Assembly: GCF_017312485.1 (NCBI RefSeq) | Contig: NZ_BMBA01000003.1 | Coordinates: forward strand, 341,463-405,462 | Origin: Clostridium zeae | GTDB taxonomy: Bacteria > Bacillota > Clostridia > Clostridiales > Clostridiaceae | DNA: 64,000 bases | Direction of reading: 5' to 3' | Shown here: one piece after another, positions 46,654 to 56,606 of the stretch | Position numbering within the stretch: the stretch's first letter is position 1 | How the letters are laid out: the number at the start of each line of letters is the position of its first letter | Made by a program: the position numbers and the translations under genes | The notes under the pieces: model-generated | Databases searched by the model: none | The model's input: the letters and a program-made list of their open reading frames with translations, nothing else | What the model was told of the DNA's origin: nothing

Positions 46654-49600
46654 TCATAGATATATATCAGAGAACTCAATAGATAAGCTCTTATCATACT
46701 TCAACTTAGATTCTTCTCTAATTTGCTTATATGCTATAGAGTTTATATCTTCCCCTTGAAGAATTCGTACTGGAAGATTTATAATAAACTCACTGCCTAC
46801 CCCTACTTCACTGGCTACGCTTATGGTGCCTTCATGCATCTCTACCAAAGATTTTACTAGAGCTAGCCCTATACCACTACCTTCATTTTGTCTTGTTATG
46901 GACTTATCGATTTGTGCAAAACGCTCAAATATATACTCTGTAAGCTCCTTTGGAATTCCTATTCCTGTATCCTTAATAGAAATCTCTATATTATCATCTT
47001 TATCATATATATTAATAAATATACTTCCATCTTCTTTTGTGAACTTAATCGCATTTGAAAGAATATTTAATATAATTCTTTCGATTTTTTCCTCATCAAA
47101 TGCCATTATCTTTTCTTCAATGTCTGTATCGAAGATAATTTCAATTTTTTTTGCATTACCATACTCTGTTACTGATTGGCATATCTCTTCAACAACATAA
47201 ACTATATTATCATTCTTAAGATTTAAGCCTATGTATCCGCCATCAATTTTTGTAGTATCTATAAGGTTGTTTATAAGCCTTAGGAGTCTCAAGGAATTTT
47301 GATTCATAATCTTAAAATAGTACTTAATTTTTTCGTCTCCTAATTGCTTATTTCTATCCAAGGACTCTAACAATTGTATAGTACTAGAAATCACATTTAG
47401 CGGAGTCTTTAATTCATGAGATATATTTGTAAAAAATTCAGTCTTTAGCTTATCATATTCCATAAGGGCTTCTACTTTTTTATTGTTTTCCACATTTTGT
47501 TCACTTAAAGATTTAACTTCCTTATTAGCCTCTATAATTTGATTTGATAAGTTAAGAGCTTCTTTAACCTTACTCTTCAGCGTTAACAAAGTAGTTACTC
47601 TAGCTAACAATTCAGTCTTATCAAAAGGCTTATTTAAGTAATCATTAGCACCACACTCAAATGATGAAATTAAACTTTCTATTCTCCTATCAGCAGTCAT
47701 AATAAGTATTGGTAACTCAAATATATTCTTTTTCTTCCTTATGTTTTCCGAAACTTCATATCCTAAAAGATCTGGCATCATCATATCTAGAATAACCAAA
47801 TCTATATCTTCATTTAATTCCAATATATCTAATGCTTCTTTTCCATTTGAAGCAATCAAAATATCTTCGGAAATTTCACTTAAATAATTTTCTAATACCT
47901 TTTGATTAATATACTCATCATCAACTACTAAGATCTTATAAGAATGTCTTATATTATTTATATACGAAGTATTAGAAGCTTTTTCTTCTATGTATTCATA
48001 ATTATAGTGATTTCTATTAGTTTCTAATTCATCATAAGCAACTTCGTTGTTTAATTGATCTATCCCACTAGGAATTATATCCCCAGTTGCTAATGGAATT
48101 GAAAAGGTAAATTTACTTCCCTTACCAAAATCTGAAGATGCAACTATACTACCTTTATGTAATTCTACAAGTTGTTTTGTTATATATAACCCAATCCCTG
48201 TTCCTCCATAATTGGATGAAACCCCTTCAACTTGCTCGTAAATTTTAAATATATCTTGCAGCTTATCCTCAGGAATACCAATCCCCTGATCCTCCACCGA
48301 AACTTCTAAATAACCTTCATTACATATGTACGAAATAACTATATTACCTGTATGTGTAAATTTAATGCTATTAGAAATCAAATTATATAATATTTGCTGA
48401 ATCCTATTTTCATCTGCAACTATGTACGGAACATCTTTATCTATCAAATTAATTATCTTTATTTCTTTTTTCCCAACTGATGTATCTAAAAACCTTACTA
48501 CATTATCTACCAATCTATTTATCTTTATTGGCTTTTTGTGAAGTTTAATATTATTATTCTTTAGTCTAGAAAACAATGTCATGTCTTCCACTAAGTTTGA
48601 TAGCCTCTTGACACTCAAGTTAATTAAGTTAATACTGCTCTGATCTTCAGCATTTAGTATATTCTTATTAATCAAGCTTTCAGATAACCCTACTATTCCA
48701 CTAATTGGTGTCTTAAGTTCATGAGATGTTATAGCAAAAAAGTCATCTTTTAGCTTATTTATAGATTCAAGTTTTTCTCTAGCTATCTCTAAACTGTTGT
48801 AGGCATTCGACTGTCTACCTGCTAGCACATAATAATTAGCTACAATAAATACTAGACTTCCAAGAGGAGCTAAGGATGTTGATATTATAATACTATATTC
48901 ATACAGTATATCATTAACTCTTGATATGAATAATGCAAACAGTCCAACTAAGGCAATATAGTCAGGCTGCCCACTGGAAATATGAGTTTTTGATATCTTA
49001 TACATCATATACAAAAGCATACTTAGTGCAAATCCCTCGAAGGGGATTATATACTGCAGATAGTATTTTATAGGGCTTATAACTGCAATAAGGGTATATA
49101 AAAATGCAGTAACCGTAGAGATTTTGACTAAGTCTTTTAGCAGTATTTCTCCATAGCACTTATTTATAAACAAAACAATAAAGGGTATATATACATAAAA
49201 AGTAAGTACCATTATTTTCACAGCAACTTGATAACTAAATCCAGGAAAGAGCATAATAAAAAATCTTTCTCCAATAAACATAGTTCTTATTGCAATTAAT
49301 AAGCATACTATAGCAAAATATAATGGAGCCTTATCTTTTCTTCTCTTAACATAGACCCCTATATTGTACAATGCCGCAATAAAAGTGCTTCCTAAAATAA
49401 ACAAGTCAAAAGCTAGCTTTTTATCTCTGTAGCTACTTACAACCTGATTATCTCCCATAACTATATTGTCTATAAAACCAAGTTCACTATAATAATTGCT
49501 TACCTGCAATGTTATGTAAAATTCTTTACTATTTGGAATAAATGTTCCCATTTTAGGGAGAAGCTGCGGAGTCATTGCTTCTTTACTACTTCCCACTACT

Positions 49601-50025
49601 CCGTTACTCATCACTAAACTGTCATTAACCCAAAGCTTGTACGCACTTTGGATATAATCTATCTTAATAGAATATATGTCATTTGGATTATTAACTAATA
49701 CTTTCAGCCTATATGTTCCGTAGCCTTGTGTCGCAAATATACCAGGCACTGTTGAATATTGCTTATTACTATTAATAAGTGCTATTTCAAACTCTTCTGG
49801 GCTAATTAACTTATCTTTATAGAATTCCCATTGGCCATTTAAGTTTATCATTCCATTACTCTTGAAGTTCCAATGTGTAAAGTCAATTACTCCTGAATTC
49901 GCTTGCGGAAATTTGTTACCACCTTTATTTACGTTTATACTATCTACAATTAAAAATCCAAAAACTAATAATGTAATAGAAAGCATAACTAATAATTTTA
50001 ACTTTTGCGACTTAAAATAATTCAT
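46654..50025 (-). CDS. Hybrid sensor histidine kinase with two kinase modules and an internal receiver
   Basis: A 1123-residue membrane protein. A signal anchor near residues 12-28 is followed by an extracellular galactose-binding-like region (GQWEFYKDKL, VPGIFATQGYGTYRLKV) and seven membrane segments (about 205-405), the 7TMR-DISM layout. Next come kinase module 1 with phosphoacceptor histidine in ITSHELKTPISG near 435 and an ATPase domain to about 660, a receiver domain from about 695 (ILVVDDEY, phosphorylatable aspartate in VILDMMMPD), and module 2 with ISHELKTPLN near 870 and a second ATPase domain to about 1100. No output domain is present. It probably passes phosphate to an unlinked response regulator. 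Confidence 0.88.
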   Translation of the reverse strand: MNYFKSQKLKLLVMLSITLLVFGFLIVDSINVNKGGNKFPQANSGVIDFTHWNFKSNGMINLNGQWEFYKDKLISPEEFEIALINSNKQYSTVPGIFATQGYGTYRLKVLVNNPNDIYSIKIDYIQSAYKLWVNDSLVMSNGVVGSSKEAMTPQLLPKMGTFIPNSKEFYITLQVSNYYSELGFIDNIVMGDNQVVSSYRDKKLAFDLFILGSTFIAALYNIGVYVKRRKDKAPLYFAIVCLLIAIRTMFIGERFFIMLFPGFSYQVAVKIMVLTFYVYIPFIVLFINKCYGEILLKDLVKISTVTAFLYTLIAVISPIKYYLQYIIPFEGFALSMLLYMMYKISKTHISSGQPDYIALVGLFALFISRVNDILYEYSIIISTSLAPLGSLVFIVANYYVLAGRQSNAYNSLEIAREKLESINKLKDDFFAITSHELKTPISGIVGLSESLINKNILNAEDQSSINLINLSVKRLSNLVEDMTLFSRLKNNNIKLHKKPIKINRLVDNVVRFLDTSVGKKEIKIINLIDKDVPYIVADENRIQQILYNLISNSIKFTHTGNIVISYICNEGYLEVSVEDQGIGIPEDKLQDIFKIYEQVEGVSSNYGGTGIGLYITKQLVELHKGSIVASSDFGKGSKFTFSIPLATGDIIPSGIDQLNNEVAYDELETNRNHYNYEYIEEKASNTSYINNIRHSYKILVVDDEYINQKVLENYLSEISEDILIASNGKEALDILELNEDIDLVILDMMMPDLLGYEVSENIRKKKNIFELPILIMTADRRIESLISSFECGANDYLNKPFDKTELLARVTTLLTLKSKVKEALNLSNQIIEANKEVKSLSEQNVENNKKVEALMEYDKLKTEFFTNISHELKTPLNVISSTIQLLESLDRNKQLGDEKIKYYFKIMNQNSLRLLRLINNLIDTTKIDGGYIGLNLKNDNIVYVVEEICQSVTEYGNAKKIEIIFDTDIEEKIMAFDEEKIERIILNILSNAIKFTKEDGSIFINIYDKDDNIEISIKDTGIGIPKELTEYIFERFAQIDKSITRQNEGSGIGLALVKSLVEMHEGTISVASEVGVGSEFIINLPVRILQGEDINSIAYKQIREESKLKYDKSLSIEFSDIYL

Positions 50026-50376
50026 TAAAAACTCCCCACCATAAATTTATAATTATATTCTTAGTACATTCCACATATAACTTTACTACTTTTTAGCACA
50101 TACCTAAAGTAAATATATCTTATTTTTTAAATTTTAATAATTTAAGTATATAACCTTTTTCACAATGCTATCTAAATTATATACAATGTATTTTTTATAG
50201 AACTATATGATATTATCAAGTTTAATGTAAATTTCCATATTATAATCAACAATACTCCCATATAGATTCTAGCAGGAAAAACTGGCAGGCGGCATATTCT
50301 ACTTTTTTATTTTTCAACTTATATTAGTTCGCATAATTATCAACAGATTTCAATGAGTTATAAACTCCTAGACAGT
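50026..50376. other. Intergenic stretch with one partial dispersed repeat
   Basis: Besides the promoter region expected for the hybrid kinase, the stretch holds GGAAAAACTGGCAGGCGGCA (50272-50291), the right-half motif of the repeat described at 22200-22257. No ORF with a ribosome site is seen. Confidence 0.35.
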
Positions 50377-50414
50377 AAAAAAGCTACCTAAAAGAACTAA
50401 ATCTTCTAGATAGC
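50377..50414 (-). terminator. Intrinsic terminator of the zinc-ribbon gene
   Basis: An interrupted GCTATCT/AGGTAGC stem with a TTTTTTACTG tail on the minus strand, about 20 bases after the gene. Confidence 0.65.
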
Positions 50415-50431
50415 CTATATTCAGTCAATTA

Positions 50432-50599
50432 TTATCTTCTGAATCCTCTGTTGTTGTTTTGTTGCTTTCTTGCTCTTCTACAATCTGGGCATCTTTGTGG
50501 TTCGTTTTCGAATCCTTTTTCTTTGTAGAATGCTTGTTCTCCTTCTGTGAAAACAAATTCTTTTGAACAATCTTTGCAAACTAAAGTCTTATCTGCCAT
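50432..50599 (-). CDS. Small zinc-ribbon protein
   Basis: A 55-residue protein MADKTLVCKDCSKEFVFTEG... with two CxxC pairs (CKDC near residues 8-11 and CPDC near 37-40), a clear zinc ribbon, and a basic Arg/Gln/Asn-rich C-terminus. It matches the widespread clostridial zinc-ribbon domain proteins of unknown role, possibly RNA-binding. An AGGAGAAATG-like site precedes the start. Monocistronic. Confidence 0.85.
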   Translation of the reverse strand: MADKTLVCKDCSKEFVFTEGEQAFYKEKGFENEPQRCPDCRRARKQQNNNRGFRR

Positions 50600-50813
50600 T
50601 TGAACATTTCTCCTTTTTATTCATATATTAAGATTTAAAAATAGATTACTATACGCCTAAAAAGGTAATGTTCAATCATATTAATTAAATCTTTGTGTTT
50701 GCGACAAAAATTTATCACAACGAATACAGTATAACATACATAGAAATATTAAGCAAGTTTTTTATTCAACAATAAATTCCATTTTATCCAGTTCATATAA
50801 GCATAATTATACT

Positions 50814-52970
50814 TTATTTCCTTTTTTTATTTTTAATAAAATATAGACTTATAGCTGTAATTATAAATATCAAAAACAAACTAAAGAAGATTATAAAGTT
50901 TTTTGATTCAATATCTAAATTTCTTATTTTTTCGTATGCAGGTTCGCTAATATCTCTCTTAAACTTAAAGGTTCTTAAATTTCCAAACTTATCAATAATA
51001 GCACTATCTCCTATTAGCTTTTGTGATAGCTTAGCAGAAGATAAATATAGTAGGGATTCAGTTAGTATATTCTTGTTTGATGATGTTAGTACTAAAAGTG
51101 AACATTGCTTATTATATGGTGATATATCGAATTGAAAGGTTGCTATATTACTAGCATATTCATTTTCTAAAAACAACTTTTCATTTGATAAAAACTTAGT
51201 ATAATCAGCGTTATATTTAAACCATAAATTTTCATTTATCTGTTTAATTATTGGATTATCTTGAGCAGTACCATATAATATTAAGTTCATATTTTTATAT
51301 TGATCATCAAATTTACTTGCCCTAACTACATTAAAAGCACCATCACTTAAACTTGTTCCGTTCCCTATGTATGAAAACATATATGACAAGGATCTTATTT
51401 CATTTGAAGATAGATTATCAGGCACTATCAAAGCTGTATTATTAAATTTGTTATTAACTAAATATGGACTTGGATATGTTTCAAATTTATAACTCGATAC
51501 TTCTTTTGTAGGCAAGTATAAAGTGGATATATCATTGACTACTGCCCAAGGCATTTCCTGCTGTCTCTGTTCACAGTAGTAATCTTCCAATTCTAAATCA
51601 AAAACTATATTTATTTCTATGTAATTCGTTTTACTTATGTTACTTGGTATATTTAATTCAACAGTATCTCCATTTGCCTTTGTTTTATCAAGTTTCCTAC
51701 TTCCTATAGGAGTTCCATTAACAAAAACAGTAAGCAGCGATTTAGAAAAATCAAGATTCTCTGAATACTTCATAAAGAGAGAAATTTTTGATCCATTACT
51801 TAATGCTCTATTCTTAGGCAGTGAATAGGATATAGTACTGCTTCTTCTAAAAGGGCCTTTCATAAGTATATTCCCTATACCAAGATCACTAAAAGTAATA
51901 TTGCTTTTGACACTTTCATTACTGAATTCAACTTTAGTATTAGTGTCTATTTTAAAAGTGTCTGAGTAAATTTGACTAATTAAGCTATTATTCATGAGAG
52001 CTGTTACAGCCTTCAATTTCAAATTATCATCATCAGAAATAATTATTAAGCTTTTTCGAAGATCATTTTTTGAGAAAGGCGATTTAGTCTTTTTTATTAA
52101 TGCAGCATCTTTATAATCAAAATCCTGTATTTGATCATAACTATTCTTAATTTCATTTGGTATGTTATTATGACTTCCGATATATATTATATCTTTATCT
52201 GTTTTATCAACATTTTCAGAATATCTATTTATATCGATCCTATAATCTTCACTTGTGCTTAGACCACCAAAATATGTTGACAACATTAATGCTGCTGTCA
52301 TATCCTTATCTGTATATTTGTCTGGAACTAATATCATGCAATTAGAGACTTTATTTTCATTAATCCTAAAAAACGGATATGGAAATTGGTCAATGCTATT
52401 ACTTATACCCTTTTCTTTAAAGTTAATCAATATGTTGGACTTACTTGATAAAGTCATCCAATTTGCATTATTTACATCATCATCACAAGGCTTATCTGAA
52501 ACTCTACAATAAGCTTGAATAACAAACTCATTTTCCCCTACCTTTATTAACCTTTTAGGTATATTTATTTTAAAATTCTGATCTTCCACTTCTGGTTTAT
52601 AACTTATTTTACTTGAATAAAAAGGTACACCGTTTAGTAAGCACGTAATTGATGCGTTTTTCCCTTGATCTACAATCTGATTTATACTTAAAAATAAATT
52701 TATATCTATACTTTGAATATCCCACCATTTATTTGTATCAAAATACATGGTATGACTTGCAAAGGTTCCTTTAAGAACAATATCATTTCCTATATCAAGT
52801 CTTTTAAAATTATCACTATTGGGCTCATTAGCAATATTGGTATAGTCCACCAACTGATTTTCAGCTGCATATACAACAGGTATTTTATTAATTGGATTTT
52901 GAGCAGAGATTAATATAAAAATCAAAGCCATTAAAAAACTTAACTTTTTATAAAACCATCCTAAGTTCAT
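50814..52970 (-). CDS. BcsB-like exopolysaccharide synthase subunit (last gene of EPS operon)
   Basis: A 718-residue protein with an N-terminal signal (residues 1-34), a large extracytoplasmic part and one C-terminal membrane helix (FIIFFSLFLIFIITAISLYFI) before a basic tail. Repeated carbohydrate-binding-like modules (VLKGTFASHTMYFDTNKWWD near residue 65; ILMKGPFRRSSTISYSLP near 365) match the BcsB plan of guiding the polymer out of the membrane synthase. Encoded last, after the GT2 synthase with a gap of 110 bases. In Gram-positive bacteria BcsB-like proteins accompany cellulose-like synthases; the polymer is not identifiable. Confidence 0.82.
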   Translation of the reverse strand: MNLGWFYKKLSFLMALIFILISAQNPINKIPVVYAAENQLVDYTNIANEPNSDNFKRLDIGNDIVLKGTFASHTMYFDTNKWWDIQSIDINLFLSINQIVDQGKNASITCLLNGVPFYSSKISYKPEVEDQNFKINIPKRLIKVGENEFVIQAYCRVSDKPCDDDVNNANWMTLSSKSNILINFKEKGISNSIDQFPYPFFRINENKVSNCMILVPDKYTDKDMTAALMLSTYFGGLSTSEDYRIDINRYSENVDKTDKDIIYIGSHNNIPNEIKNSYDQIQDFDYKDAALIKKTKSPFSKNDLRKSLIIISDDDNLKLKAVTALMNNSLISQIYSDTFKIDTNTKVEFSNESVKSNITFSDLGIGNILMKGPFRRSSTISYSLPKNRALSNGSKISLFMKYSENLDFSKSLLTVFVNGTPIGSRKLDKTKANGDTVELNIPSNISKTNYIEINIVFDLELEDYYCEQRQQEMPWAVVNDISTLYLPTKEVSSYKFETYPSPYLVNNKFNNTALIVPDNLSSNEIRSLSYMFSYIGNGTSLSDGAFNVVRASKFDDQYKNMNLILYGTAQDNPIIKQINENLWFKYNADYTKFLSNEKLFLENEYASNIATFQFDISPYNKQCSLLVLTSSNKNILTESLLYLSSAKLSQKLIGDSAIIDKFGNLRTFKFKRDISEPAYEKIRNLDIESKNFIIFFSLFLIFIITAISLYFIKNKKRK

Positions 52971-53080
52971 TTACGTCCCTCCATTGATATAGAGTTTATA
53001 ATCTTCTAGTCATATTTTAACTTTCAAAAAACTATAACACTTATTCTGTTTTAAGCTTTGTATGCCTAGCTTTCATCCTG

Positions 53081-54334
53081 TTAAAATCTCTCTGTCTTAT
53101 ACCACTTAGCTTCTCTTTTTAGCACAGTATCTTTTAGATAATTATAAAAACCAAGAGCAGCTACTACACTCCACAACTTACAGTAAGTAAAATACATAAG
53201 TAATATTACAAAAAAATTCTTTATATTTAATTCACCCTTTTCTGTTGATACAGCTACTAATATGGATAGAACAAAGGCTGAATAAGCCATTATCCATAAA
53301 ACAATACTATAGCCGCTAATATGCAAGGTTACTGCTCCTGTAAAGCCTAAGATAAATAATCCATCGGATAATATAACCGATGATAAAAAAAAGAAATATA
53401 TCATTACATAATAAAATATATCAAATCTAGTTGCACCTGCATTTTTACTAAATAAATATTTTAGATTTTTAATTACTACATATGTGTTTCCTTTTGCCCA
53501 CCTTGTTCTCTGTTTTATCCATACTCTTAATGTTTGAGGTTCCTGTTCCCAAGTCACAGAGAGAGGTATAAACTTTATTTTATATCCCATTCTGTAAAGT
53601 CTAAAACTTATCTCTGTATCTTCTGTCACTGCTTTAGTATCCCAACCACCCATGTCTTCTATTATCTTTCTTCTTATTATAAAATTAGTTCCAGGAATAG
53701 TGCATAAATTAAAAAACTGCCATCTACCAGCCTGTGCCATCCATTGAAAGGTTATAGTTTCAATATTTATAAACCTAGTTAGCAAATTTCTGTTTTTATT
53801 TCTACATCTAAATTTACCTATTACCGCTCCAAACTCTTCTGATTGCTCTATTGTCTCCACTAAATATCTTAATGCTGTTTTCTCCGGAGTATTATCAGCA
53901 TCATATATAACTATGTATTCTCCCATACTTCTTTGAAATCCAATATTAAGTGCATTAGATTTCCCTTTTCCACCATTTGTCTTATCAGTATTTATAACTA
54001 TTAATTTACTTCTAGAATTTTTTATTTGTATTGATTTTAGTAGTTCTGCTGAGTTATCACTAGAATTATCATTTATTATTATTATTTCGTATCTGTCTAC
54101 AGGATACTCAAAATTCATCAAAGCATTTACAGTTTTCTCTATAACCTTACTTTCATTATGCGCTGGAACCATAATAGATATATAAGGATAATAATCTAGT
54201 TCTCTCTTCATCTGCAGCTTCAAAGTTCTTAAATAGTATCTGTAGCCACCAATTACTAGCACAATGTTTATAAATATAACTATCCAAATTATAGAAAGTG
54301 AATATATAAGAGCATAATCAAATACAGTCATCAA
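53081..54334 (-). CDS. Family 2 membrane glycosyltransferase (polysaccharide synthase)
   Basis: A 417-residue processive GT2. One N-terminal membrane segment, the catalytic domain with IMVPAHNESKVIEKT near residue 53, the DAD motif IYDADNTPEKT near 142, the acceptor-base motif AVTEDTEISFRL near 240 and KQRTRW (Q-x-x-R-W) near 276-281, then three C-terminal membrane segments. There is no PilZ domain, so c-di-GMP control must come from another protein. It resembles BcsA/PgaC catalytic cores. Encoded directly after the DUF2334 gene. Confidence 0.9.
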   Translation of the reverse strand: MMTVFDYALIYSLSIIWIVIFINIVLVIGGYRYYLRTLKLQMKRELDYYPYISIMVPAHNESKVIEKTVNALMNFEYPVDRYEIIIINDNSSDNSAELLKSIQIKNSRSKLIVINTDKTNGGKGKSNALNIGFQRSMGEYIVIYDADNTPEKTALRYLVETIEQSEEFGAVIGKFRCRNKNRNLLTRFINIETITFQWMAQAGRWQFFNLCTIPGTNFIIRRKIIEDMGGWDTKAVTEDTEISFRLYRMGYKIKFIPLSVTWEQEPQTLRVWIKQRTRWAKGNTYVVIKNLKYLFSKNAGATRFDIFYYVMIYFFFLSSVILSDGLFILGFTGAVTLHISGYSIVLWIMAYSAFVLSILVAVSTEKGELNIKNFFVILLMYFTYCKLWSVVAALGFYNYLKDTVLKREAKWYKTERF

Positions 54335-54345
54335 TTATCACTCCA

Positions 54346-55698
54346 TTATTTAAAATATTTTCTTCTATCAATAATTCCTCCAAAGTAAGCAATTATAGCA
54401 AATACAACACATACTACTATTGTAAAAATAAGAATTACCCTATTTACTTTGCTTATATCTAGAAGTGAAGTTGCATCTTTTATTTCATTGGTTTTATCTT
54501 GTGAGTAAATTTCCTCTAGTTCAGTTTTAGATATAAACTTTCCTTGATATTGCAAGGTGTTATTTAAATAGATATTATTTCCCTTATTAGTTATCTCATT
54601 TTCTTTTAATTTAACTCTTGTTTCTACTTCACATATATCGTCAAACCTTATCCCTTTGTTAGTAATACTACTTATTTTTTCTTTAAACTCTGATAAGCTA
54701 TAATCTGAACTTATAGCCAATCCTATAGGATTCATCTGTTTTTTTGCAGCTTCTAGATCGCCTATATCGAACTTCTCCATAACTTTCTTATAAGCATCAA
54801 TATGTAAATTTTCAAAATCAAGTGTATTCAGATTTTGCTCTTTCTCTAATATTATAGTGTCAGAAATATTTATTATTGGATGATATTCTTCCTTATATAT
54901 CCACCTATCTGGTATACTAAATGCCACTGGATATACTTGATATTTTAAATAATTTATAAATGCCAATTGAGTTCTTACCATTACTTCTTCACCACTAGGC
55001 TCTCCCATATAAAATATAGGAGATTTTAATATTACTCTTCCCCCTTTACTTTGAGCATATCTTAGCACCTCTCCAAATCTTTTCATGGAAACAAAATCTA
55101 TATTTTCATAAACAGGCATAGCCTCACAAATAAACGGTATCCCTTTATCGTATAAAAAATCTACTTTCTCTATAAATTCATTAAGATCTATAAATGGATA
55201 TACTCTATTCAAAATTAAGTACTTTTGATTTTTGGGCTTACTGTCGTCTCTCATTTCACCAACAATTAAGTTTCTGATCCTATAGTCATCTATGCTTGAT
55301 TTGAAAACAGCTATTTTTGCTGCTGTCATATGAATATTTTTAACAGCTTCATTTACTTCATTATAGTTATCAGTAAACCATAAAATATTACCCTTATACG
55401 AACTTAACTTTTCACATGTATTTCTACTGTGATCATTGCTTTCATTATTAAGAACAATTAAATTATCATATTCATTAATATTATTTATACTTGAATTCAG
55501 CTTATTAACTTGTATCTCTACTGTGTTAGATGACATTATCAGCTTTATTATATTATTTAAATTGCTATAATCACTGGCAAAGGTTTTATAAGAATCGTAC
55601 AGAATTAGAACTTTCTTTTCAGCAGCGCTACAATTATTATTAAAAAATATTATTATAAGCAAGCTTATGACGGCAATACGTTTAATCTTACACATCAT
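54346..55698 (-). CDS. DUF2334 polysaccharide-deacetylase-like membrane protein
   Basis: A 450-residue protein with a signal segment (residues 6-26), a large extracytoplasmic part and a C-terminal membrane helix (VILIFTIVVCVVFAIIAYF) near 415-433. The core YPFIDLNEFIEKVDFLYDKGIPFICEAMPVY is DUF2334, related to polysaccharide deacetylases (split here only for length: YPFIDLNEFIE, then FLYDKGIPFICEAMPVY). It overlaps the upstream GGDEF gene by 11 bases. It may trim or de-N-acetylate the polymer, but the metal-binding triad is not clear enough to claim activity. Confidence 0.78.
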   Translation of the reverse strand: MMCKIKRIAVISLLIIIFFNNNCSAAEKKVLILYDSYKTFASDYSNLNNIIKLIMSSNTVEIQVNKLNSSINNINEYDNLIVLNNESNDHSRNTCEKLSSYKGNILWFTDNYNEVNEAVKNIHMTAAKIAVFKSSIDDYRIRNLIVGEMRDDSKPKNQKYLILNRVYPFIDLNEFIEKVDFLYDKGIPFICEAMPVYENIDFVSMKRFGEVLRYAQSKGGRVILKSPIFYMGEPSGEEVMVRTQLAFINYLKYQVYPVAFSIPDRWIYKEEYHPIINISDTIILEKEQNLNTLDFENLHIDAYKKVMEKFDIGDLEAAKKQMNPIGLAISSDYSLSEFKEKISSITNKGIRFDDICEVETRVKLKENEITNKGNNIYLNNTLQYQGKFISKTELEEIYSQDKTNEIKDATSLLDISKVNRVILIFTIVVCVVFAIIAYFGGIIDRRKYFK

Positions 55699-56539
55699 AT
55701 TCCAGCTCCATCTCTGCTTTTTCTAAGAAATCAAAAGCATCTGAAATCTCAGCATTGTATGCATAATACCCAATTTCCACCTCTATCCTTAACTTATTAA
55801 ATAAATCCTTATCGCTGATATTTATGTTTTCTAGATTTTCTCTAAATCTTCGCTTTACTATTTCCGAGCCTTCCCCTTCTGATATAAGTAAAAATGCAAA
55901 AATGAACCTATCTTTTAAAATATACTTTCTATCTTCTAATCTTAGTGACTGTTTGAGTATATTTGATACCTCAACTAATAATTTATTGAATTCTTCCTCT
56001 GAAACTATAGCTTTAAGCTTATCTTTATATCTAAATTTAACTAGCATTAATGTTAATGGGATATTGTATCTTTTGCTCATACTCATATATATGGGAACCT
56101 CATTGAAAAACGCTGCAGCATTTCTTGCCCCTGTAGATGCATCAATCATTACTAAGGATTGATTTTCTTTCTCTAAAGTTTTTGATTCTTCCTGTAAAGC
56201 AACTATATATCTTGATAAATTTGAAAAAATAACTGCTGTTACAGGAATGGCAATAATCCAATAATAAACATCACTCTGAATATTAATTCCATTTACGAAG
56301 GTTATGTATAACTTATAACTAGAGTAGATAAAATCAATTATTAAGGTAGTAATTAGTGCTAATGTTATATTAGTATAATAACTAATCATGGCTACTATCA
56401 TCACAATAGTAAACAGGATATAATTCTCAACATTCTCATAAAATTTAAAATATATAAATGAGCTATTAATTACGAAAAAGTAAGCTATCGAAAGAGTTAG
56501 ATATATATCTATTTTTTTCCTATCTTGTTCCGAACTCAT
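55688..56539 (-). CDS. Membrane protein with degenerate GGDEF domain, probable c-di-GMP receptor
   Basis: A 283-residue protein with about four to five membrane segments (residues 12-118) and a coiled linker, then a GGDEF-fold domain from 130. The family motif DxxTGxxN is present (DASTGARN, 133-140). The active-site GGDEF is replaced by KDRFI (209-213), so no cyclase activity is expected. The inhibitory site RxxD is kept as RLED (200-203), exactly five residues before. This is the PelD-type arrangement, where an inactive GGDEF domain binds c-di-GMP and switches a polysaccharide synthase. Second gene of the EPS operon. Confidence 0.8.
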   Translation of the reverse strand: MSSEQDRKKIDIYLTLSIAYFFVINSSFIYFKFYENVENYILFTIVMIVAMISYYTNITLALITTLIIDFIYSSYKLYITFVNGINIQSDVYYWIIAIPVTAVIFSNLSRYIVALQEESKTLEKENQSLVMIDASTGARNAAAFFNEVPIYMSMSKRYNIPLTLMLVKFRYKDKLKAIVSEEEFNKLLVEVSNILKQSLRLEDRKYILKDRFIFAFLLISEGEGSEIVKRRFRENLENINISDKDLFNKLRIEVEIGYYAYNAEISDAFDFLEKAEMELEYDV

Positions 56540-56606
56540 AGATCTTTTGCCCTCCTTCTATTTTAATAATCATCTACTTTAGCTTAAATAGGCTAGTATC
56601 AATTAA

